64,000 nucleotides of DNA from Paraburkholderia sp. BL21I4N1 (GCF_002973525.1 NZ_PVEN01000026.1:1-64000), one strand, 5' to 3'; positions 50,587 through 60,231 are shown, counted from the stretch's first letter. Numbers and translations: made by a program. Notes: a model not told the origin generated them from the sequence alone.

Positions 50587-52152
50587 TCAAAAAACGATAT
50601 TGGTCCGCAACCCCACGACCGCCTCGTTGCCCACCCGCTGCGCCGGATTCAGCGGATCCGGCACGCCGCCGGCCGGCCGGAACACGTACTGGATATCCGC
50701 CTGCAGTTGCCACCACGGCGCGACCTGATACTGATACGTGGCCTCGACCACGGTCTCCGCACTTCGCGACGGATAACCCGGCGTGCCCAGCGCCGCGGTA
50801 TCGCTCGCGAGACCCTGCGCATGCGCGCCGATCTTCGCGTAGCCGACCGCTAATCCGGCAACATCGTTGTCACGTCCCTTGAACGGCGCCTTGAGCGTCA
50901 CGCCCGCGTTCACGCCGAGGTCCACCAGATTGCGATCGCCCGGCGCGCCCATGATTCGCGCGAACACGCCCACCGATTGCGGGCTGTCGCCGCCGCGCTG
51001 CCAGACGGTCTGATCGGCGACCGCATAGAAGCTGTAATCGCCGCGGTGATTCGCCGCCACACCGCTGCTCGCCGGGTTCGCGAGCGAGAGCCCGGCGTTG
51101 TCGAAACGCGGGTCCGCGAAACGTTGCGTGTTGTACCAGAAGCCGAGTTTGTAGGTCCCCGGCAATCCGTTCGAGTCCACCGCCGACCCACTCGCCGGCG
51201 GCTGATTGATCGCGTACTGCACTTCGCCGATAAACAACGCGCCGCCGCGCAAATTGAAATTCGTGCCGTGACGATTCTGCTGCTGCGGATCGCCGACGTC
51301 GCTGCCCGCCGGATTGCCATTGAACACGCCGGCCAGCAAGGTCCACGCGTCCGAGGGTTTGGCGCGCACGCGCACCCCGAGCGACGAAAGCGGATACGCG
51401 GGCCCACCGGCAGGCAAATCGATCGACGGCAACACCGGCCAGCCGAACGTCGCGTTGACGAAGGGCACGGCGAACTGACTCACCATGAATTCCTGGTCGA
51501 GACTTTGCTGCCCGACCTTCACGTCGACCTTGCCGGCGAGCAGCGCTTGCTGATACCAGAGTTCCCACAGCCGCGTGGTGCTATCCGCCTCGATACCGCT
51601 CGCGCTTTGCAGTGTCTGCAGATTGCGCGTGCTGAGGTTGGTGCCGTGAATCTGCAAGCCCGACACGTTGAAAGTGCCGCCCGGCAGTCCGAACGCTTTG
51701 TCCGTATCGACCACGAGGCCGAACTGGGTCAACCCGTCGTAGGCGCCGCCGCGTTTCGTGCCGCCGCTCAGGTTGTTCAGATACTCGCTGGTTTCCTGCA
51801 GGCTGAAGGTCACGCCGTAATTGCCAAGCCAAGGACGTAATCCACCCATGTCGCCGAGCAGATTCGAGCGCTCCCACAAACCGGTCGGCGCGACCGGCGT
51901 CGAGTCGGGTGAAGACACCGGCGCGGGCACCGGTGCAGGAACCGGCGCGACAGCGGGCCCCGCTGTCTGCGCCAACGCCGAAGGCACGATCCCAACCGAC
52001 AGCAACAACGTGAGTCCAACCGGAATGCCGGCCTTCCATCGCCCTGCTTTTCCGGATTGACCGGAATTGCCGGTGTCGATTTCCACCGGGTCAACCCGCA
52101 CATTGCGCGCACAGCGCGCCACCCCACTCACCGACGACATTTTTACGAACAT
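50587..52152 (-). CDS. OprB-family carbohydrate-selective porin
   Basis: The 521-residue outer-membrane beta-barrel has a long N-terminal extension with a signal peptide (GLTLLLSVGIVPSALAQ) and a Pro/Val linker. The OprB domain starts at LLGDMGGLRPWLGNYGVTF and ends with the terminal Phe (LRTNIVF) needed for barrel assembly. GGGAG precedes ATG 52152. It probably takes up sugars. The 5' region contains a 7-bp-stem hairpin (CGCTAAC..GTTAGCG, about 52288-52315) that could affect expression. Confidence 0.85.
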   Translation of the reverse strand: MFVKMSSVSGVARCARNVRVDPVEIDTGNSGQSGKAGRWKAGIPVGLTLLLSVGIVPSALAQTAGPAVAPVPAPVPAPVSSPDSTPVAPTGLWERSNLLGDMGGLRPWLGNYGVTFSLQETSEYLNNLSGGTKRGGAYDGLTQFGLVVDTDKAFGLPGGTFNVSGLQIHGTNLSTRNLQTLQSASGIEADSTTRLWELWYQQALLAGKVDVKVGQQSLDQEFMVSQFAVPFVNATFGWPVLPSIDLPAGGPAYPLSSLGVRVRAKPSDAWTLLAGVFNGNPAGSDVGDPQQQNRHGTNFNLRGGALFIGEVQYAINQPPASGSAVDSNGLPGTYKLGFWYNTQRFADPRFDNAGLSLANPASSGVAANHRGDYSFYAVADQTVWQRGGDSPQSVGVFARIMGAPGDRNLVDLGVNAGVTLKAPFKGRDNDVAGLAVGYAKIGAHAQGLASDTAALGTPGYPSRSAETVVEATYQYQVAPWWQLQADIQYVFRPAGGVPDPLNPAQRVGNEAVVGLRTNIVF

Positions 52153-52215
52153 AAGCTCACTCCCATCGAGCCTGGCTTGAACCGGGCGATGTAAAGACGT
52201 GATCGTCCCTCGCAA

Positions 52216-53093
52216 GCGACGTTGCGATAGCGATCAAAAAGAGGGAGCGTGCGACTGACTGACCGGCGCAAACCGGTCACTGAAGAAGCGCGCTAACCCG
52301 AACGGAGCGAGTTAGCGGCGAAGGAACGATCCTGCTGCTAACCCGCGGATACTGCGCCGGCGTAGACCGGCGTCGGACTTCCACTACTAGAGCATGTGTC
52401 CACGAGGGACTCCATTTGACGAGACGGGCGGATTGTATTCGGCACGTCTGGAAAATCGCAAGTAAAAATCGTGCAAAGGCCGCGTAAAAGATATCGCACT
52501 CCGAATCCCCGTAATGAACGCGCAAGCGCACGGACCCGAGCGCATTGAACCCAACCCAGGATTCCTTCATCGGCCTTGCCTTCCTGTCGCTTCTGAAAGA
52601 CTTCATGGCCTTTTTGCAACGCGTCGTGCGTGATTCGCGGGACGGCCAAAGAATATTTGCTTCGCTTAACGAAGCATGTTGACTTCTGCTTGCGGGAGTG
52701 CATAAAATTCGCCCGTCTTCACAAACGGGGCCAATGCCTTGGACTCAAGCAGTAGTCGATCTTCGAACAGTTTCACTGCCTGACCGCACGACGCCCGCGC
52801 ATTCTTTTCTCAGCCGCCGTCATGCCAACAGGCAGACGGTGCGCGCCGTAGTAACCCTCTCCGTGCACCTTATTAACTAGCGCCATTCGGGCGCGGCGTG
52901 CTTTCGCACATCCGCATTCCGTCTGGCACCGCGTCGCGAGCTTCGGCTCGCGGCCTCGCTGGCTCACGCCGGTTCGAATCGGTTGTTTCGTTCGAATCGC
53001 GGCGTGGCTCGGCGTGGCTAAACACGTGGGTGCCGAGTGCATCGGGCAGGTAGCCGCCCGCACCGACACGCACACCGCAAATAAGGAGCCGCC
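52216..53093. other. Divergent intergenic region between porin and Nramp-related transporter
   Basis: This stretch of about 880 bp holds the porin promoter on one side and the distal promoter of the transporter leader on the other. Frames here lack ribosome sites and conserved features. Around 52935-53010 are several short GC-rich inverted sequences. Confidence 0.4.
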
Positions 53094-53192
53094 ATGACGG
53101 ACAGTGACAGTTATCCCATATGCCGATCCATCGTCATTCAGTTTTCGTTTTGCCTAAGGAAAGCAGGTAGACGTATGCCGCCGCGCGCCTAG
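53094..53192 (+). CDS. Candidate leader peptide (32 residues) upstream of the Nramp-related gene
   Basis: ATG 53094 is preceded by AAGGAG with six-base spacing, better than most genes here. The 32-codon frame (MTDSDSYPICRSIVIQF...) ends inside the loop of a long hairpin at 53158-53221, so ribosomes translating it would melt the 5' arm. That geometry suggests an attenuation-type leader peptide rather than a stand-alone protein. Confidence 0.4.
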   Translation: MTDSDSYPICRSIVIQFSFCLRKAGRRMPPRA

Positions 53193-53221
53193 CGCCGCTG
53201 CTCCGTGTCTGCCGGCTTTCC
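53158..53221 (+). promoter_or_regulatory. Long RNA hairpin in the transporter leader
   Basis: GGAAAGC at 53158-53164 pairs with GCTTTCC at 53215-53221. After one mismatch, GGTAGACGT pairs with GTGTCTGCC using wobble pairs, giving about 16 bp closing a 30-nt loop. The loop contains the stop codon of the leader frame. It has no T-tract, so it is more likely an mRNA switch or processing element than a terminator. I could not match it to the yybP-ykoY or M-box consensus. Confidence 0.5.
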
Positions 53222-53268
53222 GCACACCGCGTAAAGCCCGCGTGAAACAACACGCACGGAGAAAAAAC

Positions 53269-53424
53269 ATGTACATCGCTATCCTCGTTCCGACGCTGCA
53301 ACAAACCCACATCCACAGCGACGCGGCTCTCGCGCTGCACAGCATCAAGCCGCACTGGCTGGCCGTGTTCTGGCATCGAGTCAAAGCGCTGGCTGTCCAC
53401 GCCGCGTCGTTCTCGCTGTCGTAA
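53269..53424 (+). CDS. Possible small protein (51 residues) upstream of the Nramp-related gene
   Basis: ATG 53269 follows GGAG with eight-base spacing. The product, MYIAILVPTLQQTHIHSDAA followed by a His/Trp-containing helix, is not a known family. It lies between the leader hairpin and the transporter gene on the same strand, 130 bp upstream of the latter. The three His in the N-terminal half could bind metal, which would fit a transporter leader, but this is speculation. Confidence 0.4.
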   Translation: MYIAILVPTLQQTHIHSDAALALHSIKPHWLAVFWHRVKALAVHAASFSLS

Positions 53425-53554
53425 TCGACTCACCCCTACCCGCAGCACGCCTCCGCGATCCGCATGATCGGCAGTCGTTCGACGACTGACGCCCAGCGGA
53501 TCCTGAAGGCGCGCCGCATCCGTTCAACCACTCGACAAAATCAGGCGACACACC

Positions 53555-55213
53555 ATGTCCACTCCCATCAACGTCTCACCGCCACGCAGCGCGGTGCTCG
53601 ACGAGGCACACCTCGGCGATATCAAAGGCGCGCTGGGCACCATCGCCCATCACGACATCGCGCCGCGCCACACCTGGTGGGCGCGTTTCCGTACGCTGCT
53701 CGCGATTCTCGGCCCCGGTCTCATCGTGATGGTCGGCGATAACGACGCCGGCGCCTTCGGCACTTACACGCAAGCGGGCCAGAACTACGGCACCACGCTG
53801 CTGTGGACCATGCTGCTGCTCGTGCCCGTGCTGTTCGTCAATCAGGAGATGGTGCTGCGTCTGGGCGCCGTCACCGGCGTCGGCCATGCACGGTTGATCT
53901 TCGAACGCTTCGGCAAGTTCTGGGGTGCGTTCAGTGTGGTCGATCTGTTCATTCTGAATGCGCTGACGATCGTGACCGAGTTCATCGGCATTACCTTCGT
54001 GCTGGATTTTTTCGGCATTCCGAAGGTGGCCGGCGTCTGCATCGCCGCGGCGGTGACGATGGCCGCGGTCAGCACCGGCAACTTCCGGCGCTTCGAGCGT
54101 TTCGCGGTCGTGCTGTGTCTGCTGAGCCTGCTGCTGGTGCCGGTGCTGGTGTCGATTCATCCGCCGGTCAGCCAGATGGCGCAAGATTTCTTCATTCCGA
54201 ACTGGCCAGCTCATTCGAAACTCAGCGACGTGATGCTGCTCGTGATCGGCATTGTCGGCACCACGGTTGCACCATGGCAATTGTTCTTCCAGCAAAGCTA
54301 CATTGTCGACAAACGCATCACGCCGCGCTTCATGAAGTATGAAAAGGCGGACCTGTGGATCGGTATCGTCTTCGTGATGATCGGCGCCGTGGCGATGATC
54401 TCGTTCTGCGCGGCGCTGTATGCCGGCAAACCGGAATTCGGCAATTTCACGGATGCGGGTGGCGTGCTCGCCGGCCTCGAGAAATACGCGGGACGGACCC
54501 CCGCCGTGCTGTTCGCGATCGCGTTGCTCGACGCGTGCATCATCGGCGCGGCGGCGGTGTCGTTGTCGACCGCTTATGCGATCGGCGACGTGTTCAAGAT
54601 TCGTCACTCGCTGCATCGCGGCGTATCGGACGCGAAAGGCTTCTACCTGGTCTACTTCGGTATCATTGCCGCGGCCGCGACGCTGGTGCTGATTCCCGGC
54701 AGCCCGCTCGGCCTGCTGACGGAAGCGGTGCAAACGCTCGCGGGCGTGCTGTTGCCGAGCGCGACCGTGTTCCTGCTGCTGTTGTGCAACGACCGCGCGG
54801 TCCTCGGCCCGTGGGTGAATTCGAAGAAACTCAACTTCTTCACCGGCGCGGTGGTCTGGGTACTCGTCATGCTCTCCATCATTCTGACGGCGTCCGTCAT
54901 GTACCCGGACATTACCGGCGAAACGATTATCGAGGTACTCGCGGGCGGCACGCTGATGGCGGTGGCCGGTTACGCGGCGACGCTCGTGGTGCGCAAGCGC
55001 CGGCTCGACGCCGCTAACGGCATGGCGCGCGACACGGAGCCGACCTATGCAAAGGATGCACGCGACACGTGGCGCATGCCGCCGCTGGAAGATCTGCCGG
55101 CGCCGCAATTGACGATGTCCAAACGCGTGTGGATGGGTGTGCTGCGCGGCTATCTGATCGTGGCGGTCGCGCTGGTGATCGTGAAGGTCGTGCAGATGAC
55201 GTTGCTGCACTAA
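53555..55213 (+). CDS. Nramp-related divalent metal transporter
   Basis: The 552-residue inner-membrane protein has about 11-12 helices in the Nramp/LeuT fold (GPGLIVMVGDNDAGAF at TM1, TTVAPWQLFFQQS at TM6). The usual metal-site motifs are altered: TM1 D-P-G-N reads D-A-G-A, and TM6 M-P-H-N reads A-P-W-Q. The Asp is kept, but the Asn and the Met ligand are both Ala. Loss of the Met ligand is reported for Nramp-related magnesium transporters (NRMT), so Mg2+ or another hard metal is a better guess than Mn2+/Fe2+. The C-terminal loop (DTWRMPPLEDLP) precedes a final helix. Confidence 0.85.
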   Translation: MSTPINVSPPRSAVLDEAHLGDIKGALGTIAHHDIAPRHTWWARFRTLLAILGPGLIVMVGDNDAGAFGTYTQAGQNYGTTLLWTMLLLVPVLFVNQEMVLRLGAVTGVGHARLIFERFGKFWGAFSVVDLFILNALTIVTEFIGITFVLDFFGIPKVAGVCIAAAVTMAAVSTGNFRRFERFAVVLCLLSLLLVPVLVSIHPPVSQMAQDFFIPNWPAHSKLSDVMLLVIGIVGTTVAPWQLFFQQSYIVDKRITPRFMKYEKADLWIGIVFVMIGAVAMISFCAALYAGKPEFGNFTDAGGVLAGLEKYAGRTPAVLFAIALLDACIIGAAAVSLSTAYAIGDVFKIRHSLHRGVSDAKGFYLVYFGIIAAAATLVLIPGSPLGLLTEAVQTLAGVLLPSATVFLLLLCNDRAVLGPWVNSKKLNFFTGAVVWVLVMLSIILTASVMYPDITGETIIEVLAGGTLMAVAGYAATLVVRKRRLDAANGMARDTEPTYAKDARDTWRMPPLEDLPAPQLTMSKRVWMGVLRGYLIVAVALVIVKVVQMTLLH

Positions 55214-55362
55214 GTAACGTTCGCCGGTTTAACGTTTCGCCGGTTGCTGACGTTGCCGCACGGCGCGAAGAATCAGCGGTTGCCGCGCTCGCGATGGTTC
55301 GGTGCGGGCGCGGCAGCCGCATTGCGTGCGACCACGCTGCGTCAGTGCCGGTGCAACGCCGC

Positions 55363-55839
55363 TTAAGGTGCGTCGGTCGAAACGGACGGCTCGCAGAGAA
55401 TCGGAAAGTTGACCGAATTCGCGACGTAGCACTTTTCATGAGCCGTGTGATGCAGGTGCGCGGCCAGTTCCACGTCGCCCCCCGCCCGGATCACCACATG
55501 CGGGCGCAACACGATCTGTGAGAAGCGGCCCTGCTGAGGATCGTCGAGCATGGTGCCTTCGGCGTCGTCGCGATAGTCGAGCACGACGATGCCGGCGTCC
55601 GAGCAAAGGTGCAGATACCAGAGCTTGTGGCAGGCGCTGGCGGAGGCGACCAGCAGGTCTTCCGGATTCCAGCGGTCGGCGTCGCCGAGAAAGGCCGGAT
55701 CCGCCGAGCCGGGAATCGCCGGCTTGCCACCCGAAGTGATCACATGATCGCGACCATAAGCGCGATATCCCGAGGTGCCGCTGCCGCGGTTGCCTGTCCA
55801 CTGCACCGATACGTCGTATTTGTGCTCGCCGTGCGCCAT
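55363..55839 (-). CDS. OsmC-family peroxiredoxin-like protein
   Basis: The 158-residue OsmC/Ohr-fold thiol peroxidase-like protein has catalytic Cys in SACHKLWYLHLC and in HEKCYVANSVNFPI. The N-terminal MAHGEHKYDVSVQWTGNRG is typical of the OsmC-like group acting on organic hydroperoxides. AAGGAG precedes ATG 55839. It is cytoplasmic and monocistronic. Confidence 0.85.
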   Translation of the reverse strand: MAHGEHKYDVSVQWTGNRGSGTSGYRAYGRDHVITSGGKPAIPGSADPAFLGDADRWNPEDLLVASASACHKLWYLHLCSDAGIVVLDYRDDAEGTMLDDPQQGRFSQIVLRPHVVIRAGGDVELAAHLHHTAHEKCYVANSVNFPILCEPSVSTDAP

Positions 55840-56000
55840 ACCTTTCTCCTTGTCGGTTGAACCGGATTCGGTTGTCGGGACGTGCATTCTATCGGGGACT
55901 GTCGGGCGGCGGCGTGGCGGCCGGCATGGGGCATCCGTGCCACGGCGGTCGGCCGGTGCCGCGCGCTAGCGTGACGGCGCGGTTCGGCCGGCGTTACGCA

Positions 56001-56324
56001 CTAGTGCGATGGTGGCGCGGTCCGTCCGGCAAGCCCCGGCGCGCGCGGGTCCGGATTCGCGTACAGACTCGTGCCATTGGCCCGCGCGGCGCTGGGATTG
56101 GCGCCTGCGCCACCCGTTGCACCCATCGCGGGCGTGGCGGGCGCTGTGCTCAAACCCGGCATTGGACTTGGACCAGGATTTGGACCCGCCCCCGGCGTCA
56201 CGCCAAGTCCCGGCAGGCCCGCATTATTCGCGCCGCCCGACTGCGCAGACACCGCGCCGGCGACCCCCAACAGCAGCGCCGAAATCAACGCCGACACCGC
56301 GAACCCGCCCGTTACGATCTTCAT
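56001..56324 (-). CDS. Secreted Pro/Gly-rich low-complexity protein
   Basis: The 107-residue precursor has signal peptide MKIVTGGFAVSALISALLLG (cleavage after VSA). The mature part is rich in Gly, Pro and Ala (GLPGLGVTPGAGPNPGPSPM), so it is probably disordered. GGAG precedes ATG 56324. No domain; its envelope role is unknown. Confidence 0.55.
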   Translation of the reverse strand: MKIVTGGFAVSALISALLLGVAGAVSAQSGGANNAGLPGLGVTPGAGPNPGPSPMPGLSTAPATPAMGATGGAGANPSAARANGTSLYANPDPRAPGLAGRTAPPSH

Positions 56325-56501
56325 CGCCCACTCCGTTACTTCGTCGAACTACTCTCACCCGCTGCGTCGCGCCTAACGCGACCGCTCAAAGAGTATGACG
56401 ACGCCAAACCCGCTTTGTTCAGCGTCGCCGAATCTGCAATCAGCATCAGCAATCGTCGGACGATGCGCGATAATCGCCGGCTTTCCTCACGGACCGCACC
56501 G

Positions 56502-57146
56502 ATGACCGCCACCGCTTTCGCCCCCTTCCAGGACCTCGCGCAGACCCTGCTGCCGCACGCTGACGACGACAACGGCGACGGCTCGCACGACACCTCGCAT
56601 CTGCAACGCGTATGGAAAAACGCCGCGGCCATCCAAGCGGAAGAAGGCGGCGACCCGCAAGTGCTGTTCGCCGCGACGCTGCTGCACGACTGCGTCGCCG
56701 TCGAGAAAAACTCCCCGCTGCGCGCGCAGGCCTCGCGCCTGTCCGCCGAGAAAGCGACGCGCGTGCTGACGGCGCTCGGCTGGACGGACGCGGCCATCCA
56801 GGCCACCGCGCACGCGATCGAGGCGCACAGTTTTTCGGCCGCCGTGACCCCGGCCACGCTCGAAGCGAAAACGCTGCAGGACGCCGACCGCCTCGACGCG
56901 CTCGGCATGCTGGGCGTGGCGCGCTGCTTCTATGTCGCCGGCCGGATGGGGCGCGCGTTATACGATCCGGCCGACCCACACGCCGCGCACCGGCCATTGG
57001 ACGACACACGCTATACGCTCGACCATTTCCACACCAAGCTGCTGAAACTGGCCTCCGGTTTTCAGACCGCGACCGGCACCCGCTTAGCCGCTATTCGGCA
57101 CGCCCGTTTGCAGCGTTTTCTCGACGAATTCAGCGACGAAATCTGA
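56502..57146 (+). CDS. HD-domain hydrolase (YedJ-like)
   Basis: The 214-residue cytoplasmic metal-dependent phosphohydrolase has the HD motif spread over SHDTSHLQRVW (first His), LLHDCVA (His-Asp) and DADRLDALG (last Asp), the YedJ-type arrangement. The substrate is probably a nucleotide. ATG 56502 is the first plausible start; a much longer upstream frame runs antisense over the previous gene and is not coding. Confidence 0.85.
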   Translation: MTATAFAPFQDLAQTLLPHADDDNGDGSHDTSHLQRVWKNAAAIQAEEGGDPQVLFAATLLHDCVAVEKNSPLRAQASRLSAEKATRVLTALGWTDAAIQATAHAIEAHSFSAAVTPATLEAKTLQDADRLDALGMLGVARCFYVAGRMGRALYDPADPHAAHRPLDDTRYTLDHFHTKLLKLASGFQTATGTRLAAIRHARLQRFLDEFSDEI

Positions 57147-57259
57147 ATCTGTAACAACGCGGACAAACCTATACAAATCCTTACAAAGCCGCTTGCTGTT
57201 CGCGTACACCGCTGGCCTGGCTGCCGCGTTATTGCAGGCACCTACACGCGGAGTCCGCC

Positions 57260-57991
57260 ATGAACAACAACCTTACTTCCACCCAGCCGCAGCGCAGCCG
57301 TATTCATCCGTTGGTCGCGGGGGCCGCGGTCGCCGTGATTCTCGCGAGCGCCACCGGCATCGCCGCGATGACGGGTCTGCTGCCCACCTCGCACGCCGTG
57401 ACGGAACCGGCGACCCCGGCCACCGCAATCGGCGCGATTGCCGCGCAACCTGCGCCGGCCGCACAGATCGCCGCGCCCCAGCCGGTACAGGTTCAACAAC
57501 CCACGCAACAAATCGCCCAGCAACCCGTGCAACAAGCCGCCCCGGTGCGCCCGCCGGTGCATCACACGCGCCCGCGCCCACCCGTGAACGCGCCGGCCTA
57601 CGCGAACAATCAGGAATACCAACCGCCGTATCCATCCCCGGCACAGCGGCCGATCGCCGATCCGTACGCGGGCGAAGTCGTCGCCATCAACACGGTACAG
57701 ACGCCCGAGCCGACCACCGGCCTCGGCGCGCTGGGCGGCGCGGTGGCGGGCGGTCTCGTCGGCAATCAGATCGGCGGCGGACGCGGCAAGATCTTCACGA
57801 CCATCGCGGGCGTGGTCGGCGGCGGCCTGGCGGGTAACGGCATCGAGCATGCGGTGCGCAAGCAGACTTCCTATCAGGTTCAGGTGCGCATGCAGGACGG
57901 CAGCTACCGCAACTTCAACTACGAGTCGCAACCGCCCGTGCAGATCGGCGAACGCGTGCGCGTATCGGGCGATTCGTTGAGCGCTTCATGA
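57260..57991 (+). CDS. Glycine-zipper 2TM-domain envelope protein
   Basis: The 243-residue protein has an N-terminal signal-anchor helix (VAGAAVAVILASATGIAAM), a long Gln/Pro/Ala-rich linker, then the glycine-zipper hairpin GALGGAVAGGLVGNQIGGG and VVGGGLAGNGIEHAV, and a C-terminal beta domain (YQVQVRMQDGSYRNFNYE) like the SlyB/Rcp/YcfJ group. It is probably an inner- or outer-membrane stress protein. ATG 57260 is chosen from the signal; a weak GGAG lies upstream. Confidence 0.8.
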   Translation: MNNNLTSTQPQRSRIHPLVAGAAVAVILASATGIAAMTGLLPTSHAVTEPATPATAIGAIAAQPAPAAQIAAPQPVQVQQPTQQIAQQPVQQAAPVRPPVHHTRPRPPVNAPAYANNQEYQPPYPSPAQRPIADPYAGEVVAINTVQTPEPTTGLGALGGAVAGGLVGNQIGGGRGKIFTTIAGVVGGGLAGNGIEHAVRKQTSYQVQVRMQDGSYRNFNYESQPPVQIGERVRVSGDSLSAS

Positions 57992-58103
57992 GCGTTCAGC
58001 CGGTCGGGTCGATTCGACCGGCCGGCACTTGCCAGCGAGGGAATAAGAAGGCCGCCGTGCGCGTTATGATCGAGCGTTACCCGAGGACGCCCGATCGCGC
58101 ACG

Positions 58104-60110
58104 ATGGAGCACGCCTACCTTCACTTCCTGCATTCGCTCGCCGGGCATCCGGAATGGATGCTCGCGGTCGTCTTTCTTGCGGCTTTTCTGGAGGCCGTCG
58201 CCGTCATCGGCACTTTCATTCCGGGCAGCACCGCGATGTTTCTCGCCGGCGCGCTGACCGGCACCGGCTCGCTCAGTCTCGTCTGGGTCTTCGTCTGGGC
58301 GATCGCGGGCGCGATTGCCGGCGACGGCATGAGCTTCTGGCTCGGCGGCCGCTACAAGGACCGCATCGTCCAGTTGTGGCCATTCTGCAAACATCCCGAA
58401 GTCCTCGAGGCGGGGCACCGCTTCTTTCGCAAGCATGGCGCGAAGAGCGTCGTGCTGGCCCGCTTCGTCGGACCATTGCGGGCCATCGTGCCGGTGGTGG
58501 CGGGCATGCTCGGCATGCCGCCGCTGCGCTTCTACGCCATGAACGTGCTGTCCGCGCTGCTGTGGGCGCCGGCCCATATCCTGCCGGGCGTGGTGTTCGG
58601 CGCGTCGGTGCTGCTGGCGGGCGCGGTGTCGTTCCGGCTCGTCGTCATTCTCGCGCTGCTGGTGGCGATCGTCTGGCTGAGCTTTCGCGTGGCCCGCTTT
58701 CTGCTCTCGCATGCCAATGCCTGGTCGAGCGCCGCGGGCCGCTATATCGGCGGTTGGGCGTGCCGGCATCCGGGTCCGCTTGGCCGTTTCGCGCGCAAGA
58801 TGCTCGACCCCGAAACGCCGGACGCCAGCAGCGTCCTGCTGACGTCGCTGATCGTGCTGGTGGCGGGCGCGCTGTTCTTCGGCGTGCTCCAGGACGTGAT
58901 CAGCGGCGACCCGCTGACGCAGGTCGATCTGTCGGTCTATCACTTCCTGCAGTCGGTTCGCACGCCGTGGGGCGACACCGTTCTCGCGAGTCTGGCGATG
59001 CTCGGCAGCGGGCTCACGTTGACGGCGCTGGTCGTGACGGTGGTCGTGTGGATGCTGTGGGAGCGGCGCTGGCGCACCATCGGCTACTGGCTCGCCGCAG
59101 TCGTGTTTTCCCAATTGCTGATCTACGCATTGCAGTTCGCGATGCGTCGCGCGCCGCCCAACGAATTGATGTCCAGCGCGTACGCGTTTCCGAGCAATCA
59201 CGTGGCGGCGACGGTGATCGTTTACGGTTTTCTGGCTTTCCTGCTGGCGCGGCGGGTCGGCAAGCTGGAGGGCGTGCTGGTCGCGACCGTCAGCACGGTC
59301 GTGGTGATCGTGGTCGCGCTGGCGGGGCTGTACTTCGGTCGCTACTGGGTGTCCGACGCGATCGGCGGCGCGGCCCTCGCCTACGTGTGGGTCGCCATCG
59401 TCGCGCTGACCGCGATATGGCGGCATCCGCAGGCGCCGCCGGCCCGTACGCTGATGCCGGTCGTGGTGCTGGCGGTCGTGCTGGTCAGCGTCGGCGTGCA
59501 ACTGGGTGTCGCGATGCCCGCGCCGCGGCCCGACACCACGTTGCGGCGCCCGCCCGTGCTGGTCACGCAGGCGCAATGGACGCTCTCGGCCTGGAAACGC
59601 CTGCCCTGCTATCGCTCGGACATGGGCGGCGATCACAAGGAACCGCTCACGCTGCAGTGGCTGTCGAACGCCGATTCGATTCGCGGACAACTGCGCGCTC
59701 AAGGGTGGATCGAGGGCACGGACCTGTCCGCGCACAGCCTGCTCTCGCTCGCGTCGCCCAACGTCGCGGCCGTGTCGCTGCCGGTTCTGCCGAAGCTCAA
59801 CAACGGCGTGCCGTCGTCGCTGGTCTTCATGCGCGCCGGCGACACTCGCGACGAACGCGACGTGCTGCGCTTCTGGCCAAGCGGTTACGCGGTCGAGAAC
59901 GGCATCTCGTCGACGCCGCTATGGGTCGGCTCGTTCGCGCACGAGCGGCTGTCGCGGGCGTCGTGGCCGATCAACATCTTGCGGGTCGACCGCTCGGACC
60001 ACACGCTCGATGCTCACGCGCGCGCCGGGGCGGCGCTCGGTGCGTCGGTGGTGGCCAAGGTGATGTGCGACGGCGTGCAGGTGGCGCTGCTGGCTTCGCC
60101 GGTAGAATGA
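58104..60110 (+). CDS. DedA - PAP2-like - LssY multidomain membrane protein (paralogue 2)
   Basis: The 668 residues have the same three-part layout as the gene at 24854-26869: DedA (FLEAVAVIGTFIPGSTAMF; VLARFVGPLRAIVPVVAGM), PAP2-like (motif 2 FPSNHV; motif 3 GLYFGRYWVSDAIGG, lacking the catalytic His) and LssY C-terminal domain (KRLPCYRSDMGGD; DERDVLRFWPSGYAV). In the GC-rich chromosomal part this is probably the resident copy, with the accessory one acquired or duplicated. Role in undecaprenyl-phosphate or lipid transport is inferred from DedA proteins. Confidence 0.85.
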   Translation: MEHAYLHFLHSLAGHPEWMLAVVFLAAFLEAVAVIGTFIPGSTAMFLAGALTGTGSLSLVWVFVWAIAGAIAGDGMSFWLGGRYKDRIVQLWPFCKHPEVLEAGHRFFRKHGAKSVVLARFVGPLRAIVPVVAGMLGMPPLRFYAMNVLSALLWAPAHILPGVVFGASVLLAGAVSFRLVVILALLVAIVWLSFRVARFLLSHANAWSSAAGRYIGGWACRHPGPLGRFARKMLDPETPDASSVLLTSLIVLVAGALFFGVLQDVISGDPLTQVDLSVYHFLQSVRTPWGDTVLASLAMLGSGLTLTALVVTVVVWMLWERRWRTIGYWLAAVVFSQLLIYALQFAMRRAPPNELMSSAYAFPSNHVAATVIVYGFLAFLLARRVGKLEGVLVATVSTVVVIVVALAGLYFGRYWVSDAIGGAALAYVWVAIVALTAIWRHPQAPPARTLMPVVVLAVVLVSVGVQLGVAMPAPRPDTTLRRPPVLVTQAQWTLSAWKRLPCYRSDMGGDHKEPLTLQWLSNADSIRGQLRAQGWIEGTDLSAHSLLSLASPNVAAVSLPVLPKLNNGVPSSLVFMRAGDTRDERDVLRFWPSGYAVENGISSTPLWVGSFAHERLSRASWPINILRVDRSDHTLDAHARAGAALGASVVAKVMCDGVQVALLASPVE

Positions 60111-60231
60111 AACGCCGGGTTGACGAACACGCCGGATGCCTGGCTATCCACATGAAGCAGGCATTCGCGCGTTCGCTGCTCCGCCGGAGAAAACGCTCTG
60201 TGTTCAAGCAGTTGGCGCAGTTGGCCAGGAC

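Noticed and set aside
53000..53555. yybP-ykoY (manganese) riboswitch in the transporter leader
   Set aside because: I could not find the conserved paired-loop sequences of that class; only a long hairpin and small frames are evident.
53576..55210. A 544-codon minus-strand frame under the Nramp-related gene
   Set aside because: It is the mirror of a well-supported transporter gene; the translation is low-complexity His/Arg/Gln without motifs.
55857..56501. N-terminal extension of the HD hydrolase by 215 codons
   Set aside because: It is antisense to the secreted Pro/Gly-rich gene and Arg-rich; the family starts near ATG 56502.
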